From: Smittium mucronatum
Taxonomy: Eukaryota; Kickxellomycota; Harpellomycetes; Harpellales; Legeriomycetaceae
Direction: 5' to 3'
Length of the DNA stretch: 64,000 bases
Assembly: GCA_001953115.1 (NCBI GenBank)
Contig: LSSL01007779.1
Coordinates: forward strand, 1 to 64,000
Below are positions 48,700 to 61,500 of this stretch, piece by piece. Positions within the stretch are counted from its first letter, which is position 1, and each line of letters begins with the position of its first letter. The translations under genes were made by a program, and so were the position numbers. The notes under the pieces were generated by a model that did no database searches, was not told where the DNA came from, and saw nothing but the letters and a program-made list of their open reading frames with translations.

Positions 48700-50358
48700 A
48701 TGTCTATTGGAACTGGTATCCTTATATCCCTTCTCTCCGCTGCTTTTGCTGAAAAAGATAACTTTGCTCAGTCAAAGAATGATCCGATCAATCATGATGA
48801 AACTCCCAAGCACAGCTTTATTGGAATCGGAATAAGATTCATAATTAGATATGTCAAAAGCTCTTATCGTGACGATCCGTTCAGAACTTTTCTGGAACTA
48901 TGTCTTGTGTTTTTTATCGTCTGGTATATTTCGAGGAATAAGTACAAAATGAATCAAACCGACATCGTTCTTTCTGAAAAGGTATCAATTTTTTTCACTT
49001 TCTTCCTCTAATAAAGCTCTTCATTATCTATATCAAAAATTTATTCATTTTAGGATATCGATGAATTAATATCCGAATGGAAACCTGACCCTTTATCTTT
49101 AGAGCTCACAAACGAAGAAAAGGAGGTCCTTGAGAATGTTCCAGTAATTGACGGCCCAAATGGTGTTGTCGTGAATCTTATAGATGGTTCTAAAGTTGTA
49201 AATTTCACTTGTTTTGATTTCTTGGGGTTCCAAACCAATTCTGATATAAAAAACAAAGCTGTTAGCATCTTAAGAGATTACGGAGTTGGTGCATGCGGTC
49301 CTACTGGGTTTTACGGGACTTTGGATGTTCATATGGAACTTGAAAGCACAATTAAGACCTTTATGAATGCCGAAGGAGCTATTTTATATTCACAAGGTAT
49401 GGCCACTATCGTCTCGATCATTCCCTGTTTCAGCAAAAGAAATGACATCATAATTGCAGATGAAAAGTGTAATTTCATGATTCAACAGGGTATTAACTTG
49501 TCAAGAAGCAAGGTTTTCTGGTACAAGCATAACGACATGGATGATTTGGAAAGAGTAATGATCAAAACAAACGATATCGTTTCAAAAGTAAAAGGACCAC
49601 TCCCAAGAAAGTTTGTTATTACCGAGGGCTTGTTCTCTGACACCGGAAACATCGTCCCTTTAGATACAGTCATGGACCTAAAAAATAAATATAAATATCG
49701 CATAATTCTCGACGATTCTTTAGCCATAGGAACTTTGGGTCCACGAGGTGCCGGTACAACCGATTTATTTGGTATCTCCCCCAAAAAGATTGATCTATTG
49801 CTGGGCTCATTATGGCAAGTGTTCGGAGCTGCTGGCGGATTCTGCTGTGCCTCAAAGGAACTCATAAGCCATCAAAGACTTTCTGGTGCTGGCTATGTAT
49901 TTTCAGCATCGATGCCTGCCATTTTAGCAGTCACAGCCGATGATAACATCAAAAGATTAGAAATAGATTATCCAGTTTTGCTTCCCAAATTACATAAAAA
50001 TGTCAGTTTATTCAGAAAAACTATATCTAGAATAAAAGACATAATTGTTGAAGGTGATCCCCTTTCCCCAATCATCCATATCCGTCTTTCCAATGATATT
50101 ATCAAAAACTACATAAGAATTACAAAGGGCCAAGATGTAGAAACTTGGTCCCGACAAGAAGAAAACCATATTCTTATAGGAATAGTCTCTGAGATGAGAA
50201 AGGGTGGAGTTCTGGTTTCGCAAGCAATTTACGTTGATGAACAAGAACATTCTTCTCATAAACCTTCAATCAAAGCTCTTATAACCGTTAGTCACACAAC
50301 AGAGCATTTTGATTCCTTCTGCGAACTACTTGAGGAATCTATTTCTCGTTTTCACTAA
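48700..50358 (+). CDS. LCB1: serine palmitoyltransferase subunit 1 (LCB1)
   Basis: Two exons, 48700-48981 and 49054-50358, are joined in phase 0 over a 72-nt intron (GTATCA...TTTAG) to give 528 residues. An N-terminal membrane helix (about 61-79) anchors it in the ER. The fold is that of the PLP-dependent alpha-oxoamine synthases, with family blocks FDFLGFQTN, YGVGACGPTGFYGTLDVH (Cys175 equals the human Cys133 position), KHNDMDDLERV, EGLFSDTGNIVPL and SGAGYVFSASMPA. The PLP lysine region reads LLGSLWQVFGAAGGFCC with no lysine, as expected for LCB1, which is catalytically inert and works as a heterodimer with LCB2. The complex condenses serine and palmitoyl-CoA, the first step of sphingolipid synthesis. 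LCB2 is not in this window. Confidence 0.94.
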
Positions 50359-53300
50359 CTAGTTTTTTTTCTTAGTTTTTTTTGCTTCAATCTCTTTACA
50401 AATTTTATTATCTGCAGTTAGTATTTTTTAAGGCTATTTATCCACTTTTATCATAAATCCTGAATTTTTTATTTTATTTTTTCATGATATTTATTATCAT
50501 TTTCTAAGGTCAAGTACAAATTTCGATGACCAAAAAATATTTATGGGTTTAAGGGTATTAGAATCGAGTATTTTTGAATTCTTATACTGCATTCTATAGG
50601 TGAAGATGATCACTCTACACTAGATATTGATTGATAATTATTTTCTATTTGATGAATTCGAAAAACCGAGTTGAGGATTTTATATTTATTTGCTGATCAT
50701 ATCGAAAATCATCAATGAAATATTTTTTATTTTATTAAACCAAAATTAAATGTCACATTTTAATGAAATTCAATAAAAATCAGCTTCCTTCCATGGATCG
50801 AATAATTTAACTAACAATGTTTTATTAACTCGAGTATTTTATACATTTAAATCAACAGAAATTATTTTTGAGGAAAAAAATAAAGCTCGAAATATAAAAT
50901 TTGGCAATCCCACAGAAATTATATCATAATTAGTAATTTTTGCGCATTTTTTTACTTATTTGAATTATAAAATAATAGCTTTTCAACCTCTGGGTGGGTT
51001 TTGTGTTTTAACTTGATAAAAAAAATAGCAAAATAGAGTAGTTATGTGAGATTTCAATAAAATATTGGAGAAAATAGCAATTTAATAAAGATAAATTTGT
51101 AAATAAAGTCACCAAATAAATTAATATTTCTAAAAAATTAACTGAGTGATGAAAGTATTTTATTTAATAAAAATTAAATAAATATCGATTTATGCAATTT
51201 TTTGATTTATTGGGAAATTTAATATGAATTTTTTTTGGTTTAAATCAATCAGTCATCAAAATCCAAAAAAAACGAATAAAAATATGGAATATTTGAAAAA
51301 AGTAAACATGTTTTTTTTTCAATTAACATACTTGTTCACATTTTTCGAGATTATCCTTTCAAAAATTGTGAAATATTATCATCTTTGAGTTTTAAACTTA
51401 TGTGGATTTGAATAAATTATCGAAATAACATCTTATTTTCCTTATAAAAATGGAATTTTAGATTTATCAGAAGGTAGGGTATCCGTTACATCTATCTTAT
51501 TTTTATAATTTAAGCATAGAATAAAACTAGGTTGATTTTCAGAAAAAATAGTATTGTATTTTCAATAAATTTGAATAATATATTAACAAAAATTAATCAT
51601 CGAATATATTCGATATTTTGGAAAATAAATAATATTTCTATTTTTAGGGTCTAAAATTGTCAAAAAATTACTTTAATAATTATGCTCTACAAAAGAAAAT
51701 ATTGACTTCATCTTGGTTAATTTTTAATAATAAAATCAGAAATAATATAAGAATCTTGCATCTTATTATTGAATTTTGTACTATCAAATAAAAATTCAGA
51801 GAACACTGAAATTTTAATTTATTAAATTAAGAAAAACCCCATATAGAGGTTTAAAATAAACTCAGAATTTCGAATCAAACCTATTTAATATTTTATTTAC
51901 TTAAAATACCATAAAAATAACCAAAATAATCTTTAAAGGTGATTTTACATATGAAAAATATCTTTTTGATAAAACATCGCCTTTTTTTTTAACTTGGTTC
52001 TTTTTTTTTCCAGATACCTAATTTAAATGGGGGTTTATTCTATAAATTATATTCTACCCTCAATATGAAACCATTTTTTTAATTTTTTTTTTAAAATTAA
52101 GATTGGTTGTAAAATAATTCTATTTTAAAAATGAAAAAAAAGATCCAGTTTCAACTCATCCTTTCTTTGAAACATATTTCTCTCATCCTTTTAAATATTT
52201 TTAATTTTAAAAAATTTTAATAAAAAAATATAAATCAGATTATAATGCCAATCACTAAAAAAATTGGAACATTCCTAAAAATCATTTTAAAAAAATCAAC
52301 GATATTTACTTTACTAATCATAAAAAAAAATAAATAGAAATAAAAGTAAATAGTAAAGACTAAATTTTTTTTTTTCATTTCAAACAAATGCACAAATTTT
52401 TTTTGTTTACTCTAAGAAAAGCTAAGCAATTTTTTTGAAAAAAACTAAACCCCATAAAGAATATTAGGCCGAGAATAAGAAAATATTTTAGAAAAAACAA
52501 TTTTTTTTATATATTCCTTATATCATTTTTAGGAATATATAACTTGAATTAGAAACATAAGCTTTGGAATATGGAGAAAATTTGAACAAAAAATCAATAT
52601 TACTTAATTTTTTTTGTTTAGAATCTTATACTAATATATTAAAATCACTTAGACATTGAGACTAAATTAAAATATTTGAGGGATATTGGTGATTATAGAA
52701 TAGAAATGAGATAAAAAATATTTTATTTGGAATAGTCCGTCAGGTTTAGCGGTTTTTTAGGATTTTTAGATCATTTAAAAAGCAGATTTCCTAAGCCATG
52801 AAAGAAAAAAAGACATCTATTGGATTCTTTTATTTCTTTGTGACATTAAAAACCAAATCAGATATAATAATGAAAATATCTATTATGCTCAATAAGTATG
52901 ATTTTATTATACATATATATATATAGTCGTGAAAATGGAAAAATATCAAAAAGGATATCGGGGCTTATTTAAAAATATTTTTAGGAGAAGTAAATGTTAA
53001 AATAACTCTTTTCCTAAATTCATTCGATTAAGATTCCTTCTAAAAATTCTATTGTCTTTTTGTGAAAAAGTATGATTAATTATAGAACCGAATATTATTA
53101 CAAAATTATTTGAAAATGATAATTTTTGAACAAATACTTCATGAAGAATACAAAGAATTCTCACATAAAAAAATATTTATATACAGGAAAAATATGATTT
53201 TATCACGAAACAGAGATTTTTTTATTGCAAAAAAAATATATTATCTCGAAATATGATTAAATATATGTATTTATATAGCGAAAAAGAACCCCCCCCCCCA

Positions 53301-54105
53301 TTAAAACTAAAATATTCATTCAAACTTGAATTTTTGGATGTTTTTTATGATATATAAATTATCTAAAAACCAGTTTCAAGTAAAAAATTTTACCGATTTT
53401 TTTTAAAAAAAATACTGAAAATCTCCTAGAACAATTACAGGTTTTATTGTTTCAATTTTAAAGTTTTTAAAGCAGATAAAATGTTAATTTAATTCTGTAA
53501 TTTATAATTGTGAACCCCGTGTTAGTAGAATACACCTATATAAGCCACATATGTGTAAAATTGCCCAAAAATTTAGATTTTTCAGCGTAAATTTCTATTT
53601 AGAAAGAAAATGTACTTGAATAGTAAACACTTGAATTAGCTGAAACTTTTTTAGAGAGTATTTAAGTTAGGGAAATAATATTTTCTACTTTCGATAGATT
53701 TTTTGGTTACTTATTTAAAAATTCAGAAATCATACATATTTAGGATTATAAATAAAGTTTATCCAAATTTAAACCTATTCGCGAAAATTTTCTTGACCTA
53801 AAAAAAAATTTTAGGTAAATTTTAATATGATTTGGTGTGTATATAAGATAAAAAATCCGAACTATCCAAAGCTTTTTTGTCAAATAATTTAGATAGAATT
53901 TCTATAATGAGTATTAGAAATTTGATAAATGATTTTTAAAAATTAAGAATTAAAATGTTAATTCAAAAATTTGGGAACTATGTATCTATTTGGCTTAAAA
54001 TCAAAATTTTCTTGAATTCTTACATGAAATCATTCATATTCATTCCAGGAAACCTTATATATATTAAAAATAAGTGAATTTCATTCGACATATAACTTGT
54101 TAAAT
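50359..54105. other. AT-rich gene desert
   Basis: No supported gene in about 3.7 kb. The only oddity is a run of 11 C at 53289-53299 in otherwise A/T-dominated sequence. Confidence 0.65.
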
Positions 54106-54120
54106 TCCAGAAAACAAAAA

Positions 54121-54818
54121 CTCTAAGAGTAGAATACTTTTTTATGGTTTGGGGGCTTAACAGTGTACTTTTTGAAGTAGTATAATCTAAAATTTCACAC
54201 AGCATTGCAATATTTTTGGTTAGGAATAATGAAGACAGCGATTTCAGAGAAGGAATATTTCGAAACGGGAGGAACCGATCGCTTAGCACAACTGAGACAT
54301 AGTCTAGTGAAAATTCCAGCGTTGGAAAGTCAGACAGATCTCAGCGTCTAAAAGCTATTTGTAGGAAAGCCATGTCGATCAAACCCACGTTTGAGTAGGC
54401 GCTTAATTTTATTAATCCTATTAGAAGTAGGCTTTGACTAGGAGCTTAGTAGCTTTAATGAATATTTGCTCATTGATATGATCTTAACCCTTGACTGCAT
54501 GTAACCTCAGTCATACACCTACTTGAAGCAATGCCAGGGTGTGGGAGGGGGGGGATCTTTCAGCTGGTAGATTTTTTTAAGGTATAGTTTATTTTTAAAC
54601 TCAATAAATATGAATATAAACACTATTAAAAAAATTTCTTTTTACATTGGTAGATTGCACCCTTTTCCAGTAGGTAAGCGTCCAGTATACCGACAGAGGG
54701 GCTTACTGTAGTCAGGATAATAGTCTTCCCTATACGTATTTTTATATATTTTATATTTTTTTGGTATATTTTTCAATGACGTTATCTTGCAATAAAACTA
54801 TGAAATACAAAAAAAAAA
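54121..54818 (+). mobile_element. SINE-like retroelement, copy 3 (full length, TSD)
   Basis: It begins CTCTAAGAGTAGAATAC and ends ACAAAAAAAAAA, and is bracketed by a 15-bp direct repeat TCCAGAAAACAAAAA at 54106-54120 and 54819-54833. Both boundaries are therefore fixed. Without a 74-bp secondary insertion it is about 615 bp. The A-box region reads TGGTTTGGGGG, one change from consensus. It is similar to copy 1 over its entire length in the opposite orientation. No ORF is present. This is the reference copy of the family in the window. Confidence 0.8.
54565..54656. repeat. 74-bp insertion with 9-bp direct repeats inside SINE copy 3
   Basis: Copies 1 and 2 have an uninterrupted GGTTGGTRGATTGCACCC here. 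Copy 3 instead has TGGTAGATT at 54565-54573 and again at 54648-54656, with 74 bp of unrelated AT-rich DNA between (54574-54647). The duplication flanks suggest a transposed insert or a repair patch. No convincing inverted termini are visible in the insert. Confidence 0.6.
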
Positions 54819-55042
54819 TCCAGAAAACAAAAATTAAAAATCTAAGATCGTTAGATATAAATTGAAGTATCTAATGGTTTTTTTCTTCTTTCTTTATCTC
54901 CAAGATTCATTTAAAAAATGTGGGAATTTCACAATTTCTTTATTAAAAAAAATACGTAAAAATCCATTTAACCTACTCTCCTCCGCCGTTTTACAAGCTT
55001 CTTAATCACTCTGAGCCCGTATAATGAGTTTACTGATTTAAA

Positions 55043-55309
55043 ATGCACCCAATTATCAATATAGGTGTAGGATGGATTCTATCAAAAAATTTATCATTAC
55101 GCGTTCAATTATTTGGCTGGAGTCAACAGCGAGAACTGAAAAAAATATTTTTTAGACCCCATCCCTCCCCCAAGTGGTTTTCCGATCCGCTCCAACTGAG
55201 CTGGATCAGGAGAAGAAACATTAGCACTTTCACTAAAGTTGATATTTTGAGCAAAAAATTGCTCAATTGTATTTCAGACAAAATTAGAAGCGAGATTAAA
55301 GATTTTTGA
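55043..55309 (+). CDS. hypothetical 88-aa protein
   Basis: An ATG-initiated frame of 88 codons sits on a GC-richer patch and has a plausible composition, including LSLRVQLFGWSQQRELKK, RPHPSPKWFSDPLQLSW and KVDILSKKLLNCISDKI. It would be convergent with the DUF8032 gene, whose stop lies 239 bp away. A basic, tryptophan-bearing small protein is predicted, with no membrane segment. Upstream exons are possible. I do not recognise a family, and it may be a relic. Confidence 0.35.
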   Translation: MHPIINIGVGWILSKNLSLRVQLFGWSQQRELKKIFFRPHPSPKWFSDPLQLSWIRRRNISTFTKVDILSKKLLNCISDKIRSEIKDF

Positions 55310-55548
55310 AGTGAGTCCGGATTGATCCCACTTCATTATTCAAAAAGTGCCAAGGGAAGCAAAACTCCAGGTAAAATCTCGTGATTCGAAAAACTATATC
55401 TCACTGTGTTAAAGAATAAAAAATAATGAAGAAAAATATAATAACTACTGTTTTTTCTCTATAAACCTGCTCAAGAAAACAACAGACTTCAAAGCGTGTA
55501 CATAGTATGTTTTTTATTAATAAAATAGTATTTACAAGAAAAATGTAT
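55310..55548. other. convergent spacer, 3' flank of the DUF8032 gene
   Basis: No gene seen; presumably contains the 3' untranslated end of the large minus-strand gene. Reverse-complement AATAAA motifs (TTTATT) occur just beyond its stop codon. Confidence 0.45.
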
Positions 55549-58500
55549 CTAATCGCTTAGATCTCGATCCTCATTTTCAGATGAATCTAACGTCAGGGGC
55601 TCGGTGTCCTGGTTTCCGCCCATTTTTTTGGGGTCCATCAGAGAAAGAACCTCAGATGACCCTGTTACAGATTTTTGGCTAGCTAACGAGGATAATACCC
55701 CGATTAGATCTTCGAGGGGTAGTTTAGAGGCAAATAATGCGATTAAGGCCTGTTGGGCAAGCAACTTTTTATGGGAATCACTTGATTCGGATGATGAGCC
55801 AATTTCTAGGGTACCAGGTGAGCTATCTCCTATTTCAACCCGGCTTTCAATGTAATTATTAGGGTTATTTTGAGGAAGTGTTCTGGGTGATTTTGTTTGG
55901 ATATATTGCATTGAAGGTGTTTCTCCTTTAGAAAGACCGTTTAAATTCTTCATATGACTAGGATTTAATGTATTTGTTTTGCTTTGAGATTCTTTAAGAA
56001 ATTTAAAGCCTTCATCTTGATCTTCATTATGAATCTTTTTATTTGCTAAGCTATTGTTGTCTATGCCCAATAATTTTCCAGGGGAATCAATTTTAAGGGG
56101 CGTAACGTTAAGTGTTTTGGAACTGGGGGGAACATCTTTGAACATTCCAAAACCATTAGGCTCTTTAATCTCATTGGGGGAGAGTACGTATTTTCTATCT
56201 GAGGGGCTGTTTTCAACAGTTTTCGTCCCCAAAAGGGACAATCTCTGTTTTTTTATTAAAGATTCACCATTGTCTTGATGCCCTGCAAATGGAGTGGACT
56301 TTGAAAGAGTATTTTCAGAATTTTCAAAATTTGCTGAGCTATTGGAGGGTTGAGATTCACGAATTGAATCTAAATTTTGAGAACTGGATAAAGCATCGAT
56401 GAGAATATTCAAATTCTTGCCGTAGTTTTTTGGGATGGCTGGGTCGCTTGTGTTATTCGAATTAGACATATTTTGTAAATTCAATAATAGGCTTTCTAAT
56501 CTCTGAACTTTGGAGTCTAAATCTGATTGACCACCAGATTTTGGTCTGGATAACGAAGAGTTCTGTGATGGTGAGTCAAAAAACGACCTTTCTTGAAAGC
56601 CCTTGCTATTTTCACTTAAAAACAAAGCATTCTCCTGCAAAATTTTTTTTCCTTCATCTTTAATAGATGCATAAGCAATTCTGGCAATAGAAGCGTTAGA
56701 ATTCTGGCTTTCATTAGAGTTATAAATAATTGGAACAGGATTATTACTGGAAGAGGCAGCATCATAAACAGAGGATGGAGATTTACTCTCTCTTGGGCTA
56801 GAGAGTATGGACTGAAAATCGGCTACGGGACTTATATTGTTGGACTGGATGATATTAATTTTGTTTATGTTTTCAGGCTTTATACTAAAATCAGATAATG
56901 AATTTTTTTTATTATAAGCGGTGTCTGTTTTGGGACTAATCTTATTTTTTTTATCATTACCAGAGGGATCGTGGTTGATTGGAGAATTTCGAACAGAAGG
57001 ATTCACGTCAGTCCCTAAAATAACAGAATTTTCACTAGAATTTATTATTGGTGTGAGATTGCTTTTTTTGCCAGCAGTATGGTTTTTATTACTTGGTGAA
57101 CCAGGTTTTTTAGCCTGTACAGCTTGGGCGGCTAAATTCCTAAGTATTTCAGCCAATATGGATGCTGCTTCTTTAGCAGCTTGAATTTTCTGTTTATTGT
57201 TGTTACTTTCGTTGCTTCCCTCGGTTATTTGAGGCCGGCTTTGTTGTTTAGAGTTCTTTAGCTTCTGCTTTTGCTTTTGTTGTTGTGGTTTTTGTTGTTT
57301 TTGATACTGCTTTTTCTGATGAAGATTTTTTTGCAGAGTTTGCTTATTTTGATTTTGCTGAATCTGTTGTTGGCTGTGGTGTAATTGCTGCTGGAATTGA
57401 TTGTGTTGAATGTGATTCTGAAAAAACTGTTGGTACTGAAGTTGGAATTGTGCATTGTTTGGAACAAATGAATTGGGTTGAATGTGAAACTGGTTCAGAG
57501 CTGGAGGAATGAGATGATGGCTAGCTGGTTTGACTGTGTCAGGAAATATCTTTAAAATATTTTGATTCAAATCTTCCTCAACCATATGAACTGAATTTAG
57601 CTTCTGGGCAACGTTATTTGGGTTAGTTAAATCTACTCTTGGTTGAATGCTACAGTTGATTGCGTTTGTGGAAGTTTGAGTGGGTTTGGGGAATATTTTG
57701 TTCCCTCTAGCGATACTAGTAGCAAGACTTACGTTTTGATTCGATTTTCTTGGAATTTTCTTTTTAAGTAAGTTGGCACTGGACTTGCTATTTGTGATAC
57801 TGCTTGATGTAGGGTTTGCTTTGACTTCGGGAGAATCTTGTGAAGACAGGGGAGCTATTGATGCCAAATTTGATGGATTTGAGCCTTTAGACGATAGACG
57901 GATGACATCTGCCTCCTTAGAGATTTTTTTAGATTTTGTTTTATCTTTTTTAATGCTTTGGAAATCGGTAATGATTTTTGTATTTATGTTTTGTATTATT
58001 TTGGAGGTTATCTCGGAAATATTGACAATTTTGTTGCTTAGAAGGTCATAGTTACTCTCAATTCCACCACCTAAATTGGATTTACTTTCAGAAATTAATT
58101 TTTGTACCTTTGAGGAATTACTTGAGTTTGGAGAAATATTACTGATGCAAATTTTGGAAGAGTCAGTGTTGACATCTAAGGGTTTTTGCTTACCAGGAAG
58201 TAGATTATCGGATGTTAGAGTTGCGGAATCCTGACGAGGATAAATCATAAGGGGCTTAGTCCTAATTGAGGGCTTATGTTTCTCTTTTTCGCTGATGGGT
58301 GTATTAGTGATAGGCGCTTCAAAAGTTGACCTTTTCAAGCCATTTTCAGAGATTGAGTTAAAGGATGCTTGTTTAATAGAATTGTTATATGTTGAATTAT
58401 CTGTCTGAGAAAAGTTTCTATCTAAATTTAAAGATTCAGCCTCGCTTATACTTAAAATCTGATTTCCTTGGGACTGAGAAATATCAGAAGATTGTTTCAA

Positions 58501-61500
58501 AGGGTATAAATTTAAGTTATTAGATTTTTGGTGAATAGAATTAGTAATTATGGAATTCCCTTGAGAAAATGGTTCAATGAGTTTAATATTTTCTGAGTAT
58601 GATTTTAAAGCCTTTAAATTCCCACTTTTGAGGTTTGATGATTTTTTGACTATGGAAGACTTGTTGGAAGGTAAAATTGAGGATGCAATTTGTCTTTGTT
58701 TAGATATTGGTTTGGGCTTTTTGGATTTATCTACAAGTGTTTCTATTTTAGAGGATGGGCTGAGAGAATTCTCTTGAGGATTTTCTACACCACCTTTTCT
58801 GCTAGAGGAAATAGGGGCGTTTCTTATCTTATTAGTATCATATTGGTCAGTGGTAGTAACAACATATCCATCCTTCATATTACCTGTCAAAACATGGATT
58901 TTATCTTGTATATCAAACAGGTAAGAGCCATCGTTCTTAAGGTGATCAGGGTTCTCAGATTGTTCATACATATTTTCCGGAGTGAAGAGATTCTCATTCA
59001 AGTGAAAATTTGGCTTAAAAATGGAATTGTTTGATGTTGCGATATTGTTAGATATCCCGCTTACGGCTTGTGCCGCCGCAACCACTGCAGAAGCAATTTC
59101 TACAGGAGTGAACGGAGTGCCATCAGTTGACTTTTCATGGCTATTAGATTGCTGAGGTTTAGGAAATAGAGCAGTGCCAAGGTTAAGTGCATTAAATGTA
59201 TCAGTGGTTTTGTTGGACTTTAAAAGAATAGCGGGTTTTAAGGGAACATTTTGGTTTGATATTATGTTTGGTTCCAATATTGCCAAACTCTTGCTATTAC
59301 TTGAGGAATCTTCCAAAGATTTTTTAATTATTTGTTTGGTGGGTTTTAAATTCTTTGAATTTTTTTTGGGTGTTTTAGTGGGAGTTTCAAGGACCAATTT
59401 CTCCTTTTCAATGTCTTCGCTCTCTCCAAACTGTTTGTCTAAAAATTGTTTTCTTCCCCACCTGGGAACCCAAAGAGCCAGGAATTGAGGATCTGAATGT
59501 ATTTCTGGAAACGGCTTTAAACAATCCAATAGAGATACGGGAGGTGATGGAAGTCTCCAACGATATGCATCCAAACATTTTTGCATTACAGGTCTTTTTG
59601 AGGCCAATCTAGGTTTGTTCAGCCATGCCTACAAATGAATTAGCGGAATTAAATAGAAAATTTAAAATTTAAAAAATAAATAAGCAATATTTACCAGCTT
59701 CCAAGCAATTTCATTGCAAGAAACTTCAAAAGCCCATCTCCCCAAAGCACCTTTGTATCTTTCCTTGGCTGTATCCAGAGCCCTAGGATACACGCAATGA
59801 GCTCGCTGAAATTCTTCAGGTACAGTGGAGGAAACTACAGATCCCAGGTCAGCCTTAATTCTGATTCTATCGAATCTGTTCCTGGTATAAACATCGACAA
59901 GTATCATTTTAGGAAGAGCACTCGAGCTTTCATGCAAAGTTTCACTCACGTCTTTTAATTTTGATATAATATGCTTTTTTCTGAATTCCAAGAAACGAAG
60001 CTCTCCCCTTTCACTTATTACATGCTTTCGAACTTGGTTGGGGTCTTTATTCGTTTCACGGTAATTGCTCTTTAATGAATTACTATCACTGGATACACTT
60101 GATGAATCCATTTTCGAAGAATTTAAATTTCTGTTTGGACCTTTGTTTTCATGATTAAGGAGACCATTAGGACCACTTCCTACAATGAATTCTGGCTGCA
60201 TGAGTTTTTGTTGTTTGCTAATTCTTCTATTTTTACGACCAGTCATGAGATTACGATAGCTATCCACAGCCCTTTGTAGAGTTCCACGCATCCCGGCCAG
60301 TTTCTCTTGATTCAAAAAAGCTAGACGCCATCCATAAAAGTTACAAGAATTCTCATAGTCCCAACGGTTGCCCTTGTAGTCACTTTTATTACAATGCGCC
60401 TTAGGATATAGAATGTTATTTAGCCGAAAAGAATTAGGAATTTCGGAAATTGGAACCTTTTCAATATCACACCTGATAGTATATCTCAAAAACTTCCCAT
60501 TAAGAGTATAAGTAAAAGAAATGTGGGGTATCCCAGATTCATCAATAAAATGGGTTGGCCCCTTATACAAATCTTGATTGGTTTCATTCTCTGAAGTGCA
60601 TTCACTTGAGTCGTGCTTGGGCAAATTGTGAGGAAAAGAGGCATCTTTAGAAGGATGATTGATTTTTTTAGAATCTTCAGTAAACGAAATTGAGGTTGAA
60701 GGAATGGGATCAGAAGGAGAATCTAAAGACTTTTTAACTGAGCCAAGTTCTTTTGTAATATTAGAGTGAGAAAATAATTTCGGCTTACTACCTTCTTTAT
60801 TGTTTTTACCTTTCGATGCACGATTTTGGGAATCAGAAGCAATAAAGGATGAATTACGAGAAAGATTCAAATCACTAGGACTCATTTCTAAAAACATGTC
60901 AAAACCGGAGTTTTTACGGCGTTTTTGAGTATTCTCGTAAAAATCGTTCGGCTCTGAATCTTTTCGTTTAATATTTTTCTTCAACAAGTTATCCAAAAAC
61001 GAATAATCTTCGAGAAAACAAGAATCAATCATTTCAGAATCTTTTTGTAAAAATGGAAATTGATAACTAGATGAAATATTTTTGGAGTCAGAACTTTGTG
61101 AAATCTCTTTAGAATGATCAGGTGATGTCTGAAAATTTGTAAATCGTTCCAAAAAAGCCAATTCTTTGTCCACAAAGGAGCTTCTAAAGTCTGGAGAACC
61201 TGTAGCTGTGTTTGGGGGATCTTCTGGAAATAAACTTTCAAAATCTACTGTCTTAGAAGTTAGAATTAAATTTGATAGAGATTCTGAGTTTATATTTTTT
61301 TCCGAATTTTCTACTGCGCCATTAGGAGATGTTTCTTGAGAGTTTAAATCGCCCAATAAAATGTCATGATCATTTATTGTTGCCTTATGAAAAAAACTCT
61401 GGGAGTTAAGGTGATGGGGATCGCTAACGTAAGGAAGAAACATGTTTTCTATAGAATCGGGCTCGAAATCGGTCTGTGGGAAATCTTCGTATTTTTTGAG

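Noticed and set aside
54121..54818. Solo LTR interpretation of the dispersed repeat
   Set aside because: The A-tail at a constant 3' end, variable 5' truncation and 12-15 bp target duplications fit target-primed retroposition. LTRs give 4-6 bp duplications and lack A-tails.
57258..58051. Frames opposite or overlapping the Gln-rich and Ser-rich part of the DUF8032 gene
   Set aside because: They lie entirely within a continuous 1,360-codon exon and reflect its repetitive codons.
59605..59694. A separate gene start for the 55.5-59.6 kb frame, and a separate stop for the 59.7-61.7 kb frame
   Set aside because: No ATG opens the downstream frame at a family-consistent position, and the two frames join in phase across a canonical 66-nt intron, completing a domain that mirrors the earlier one.
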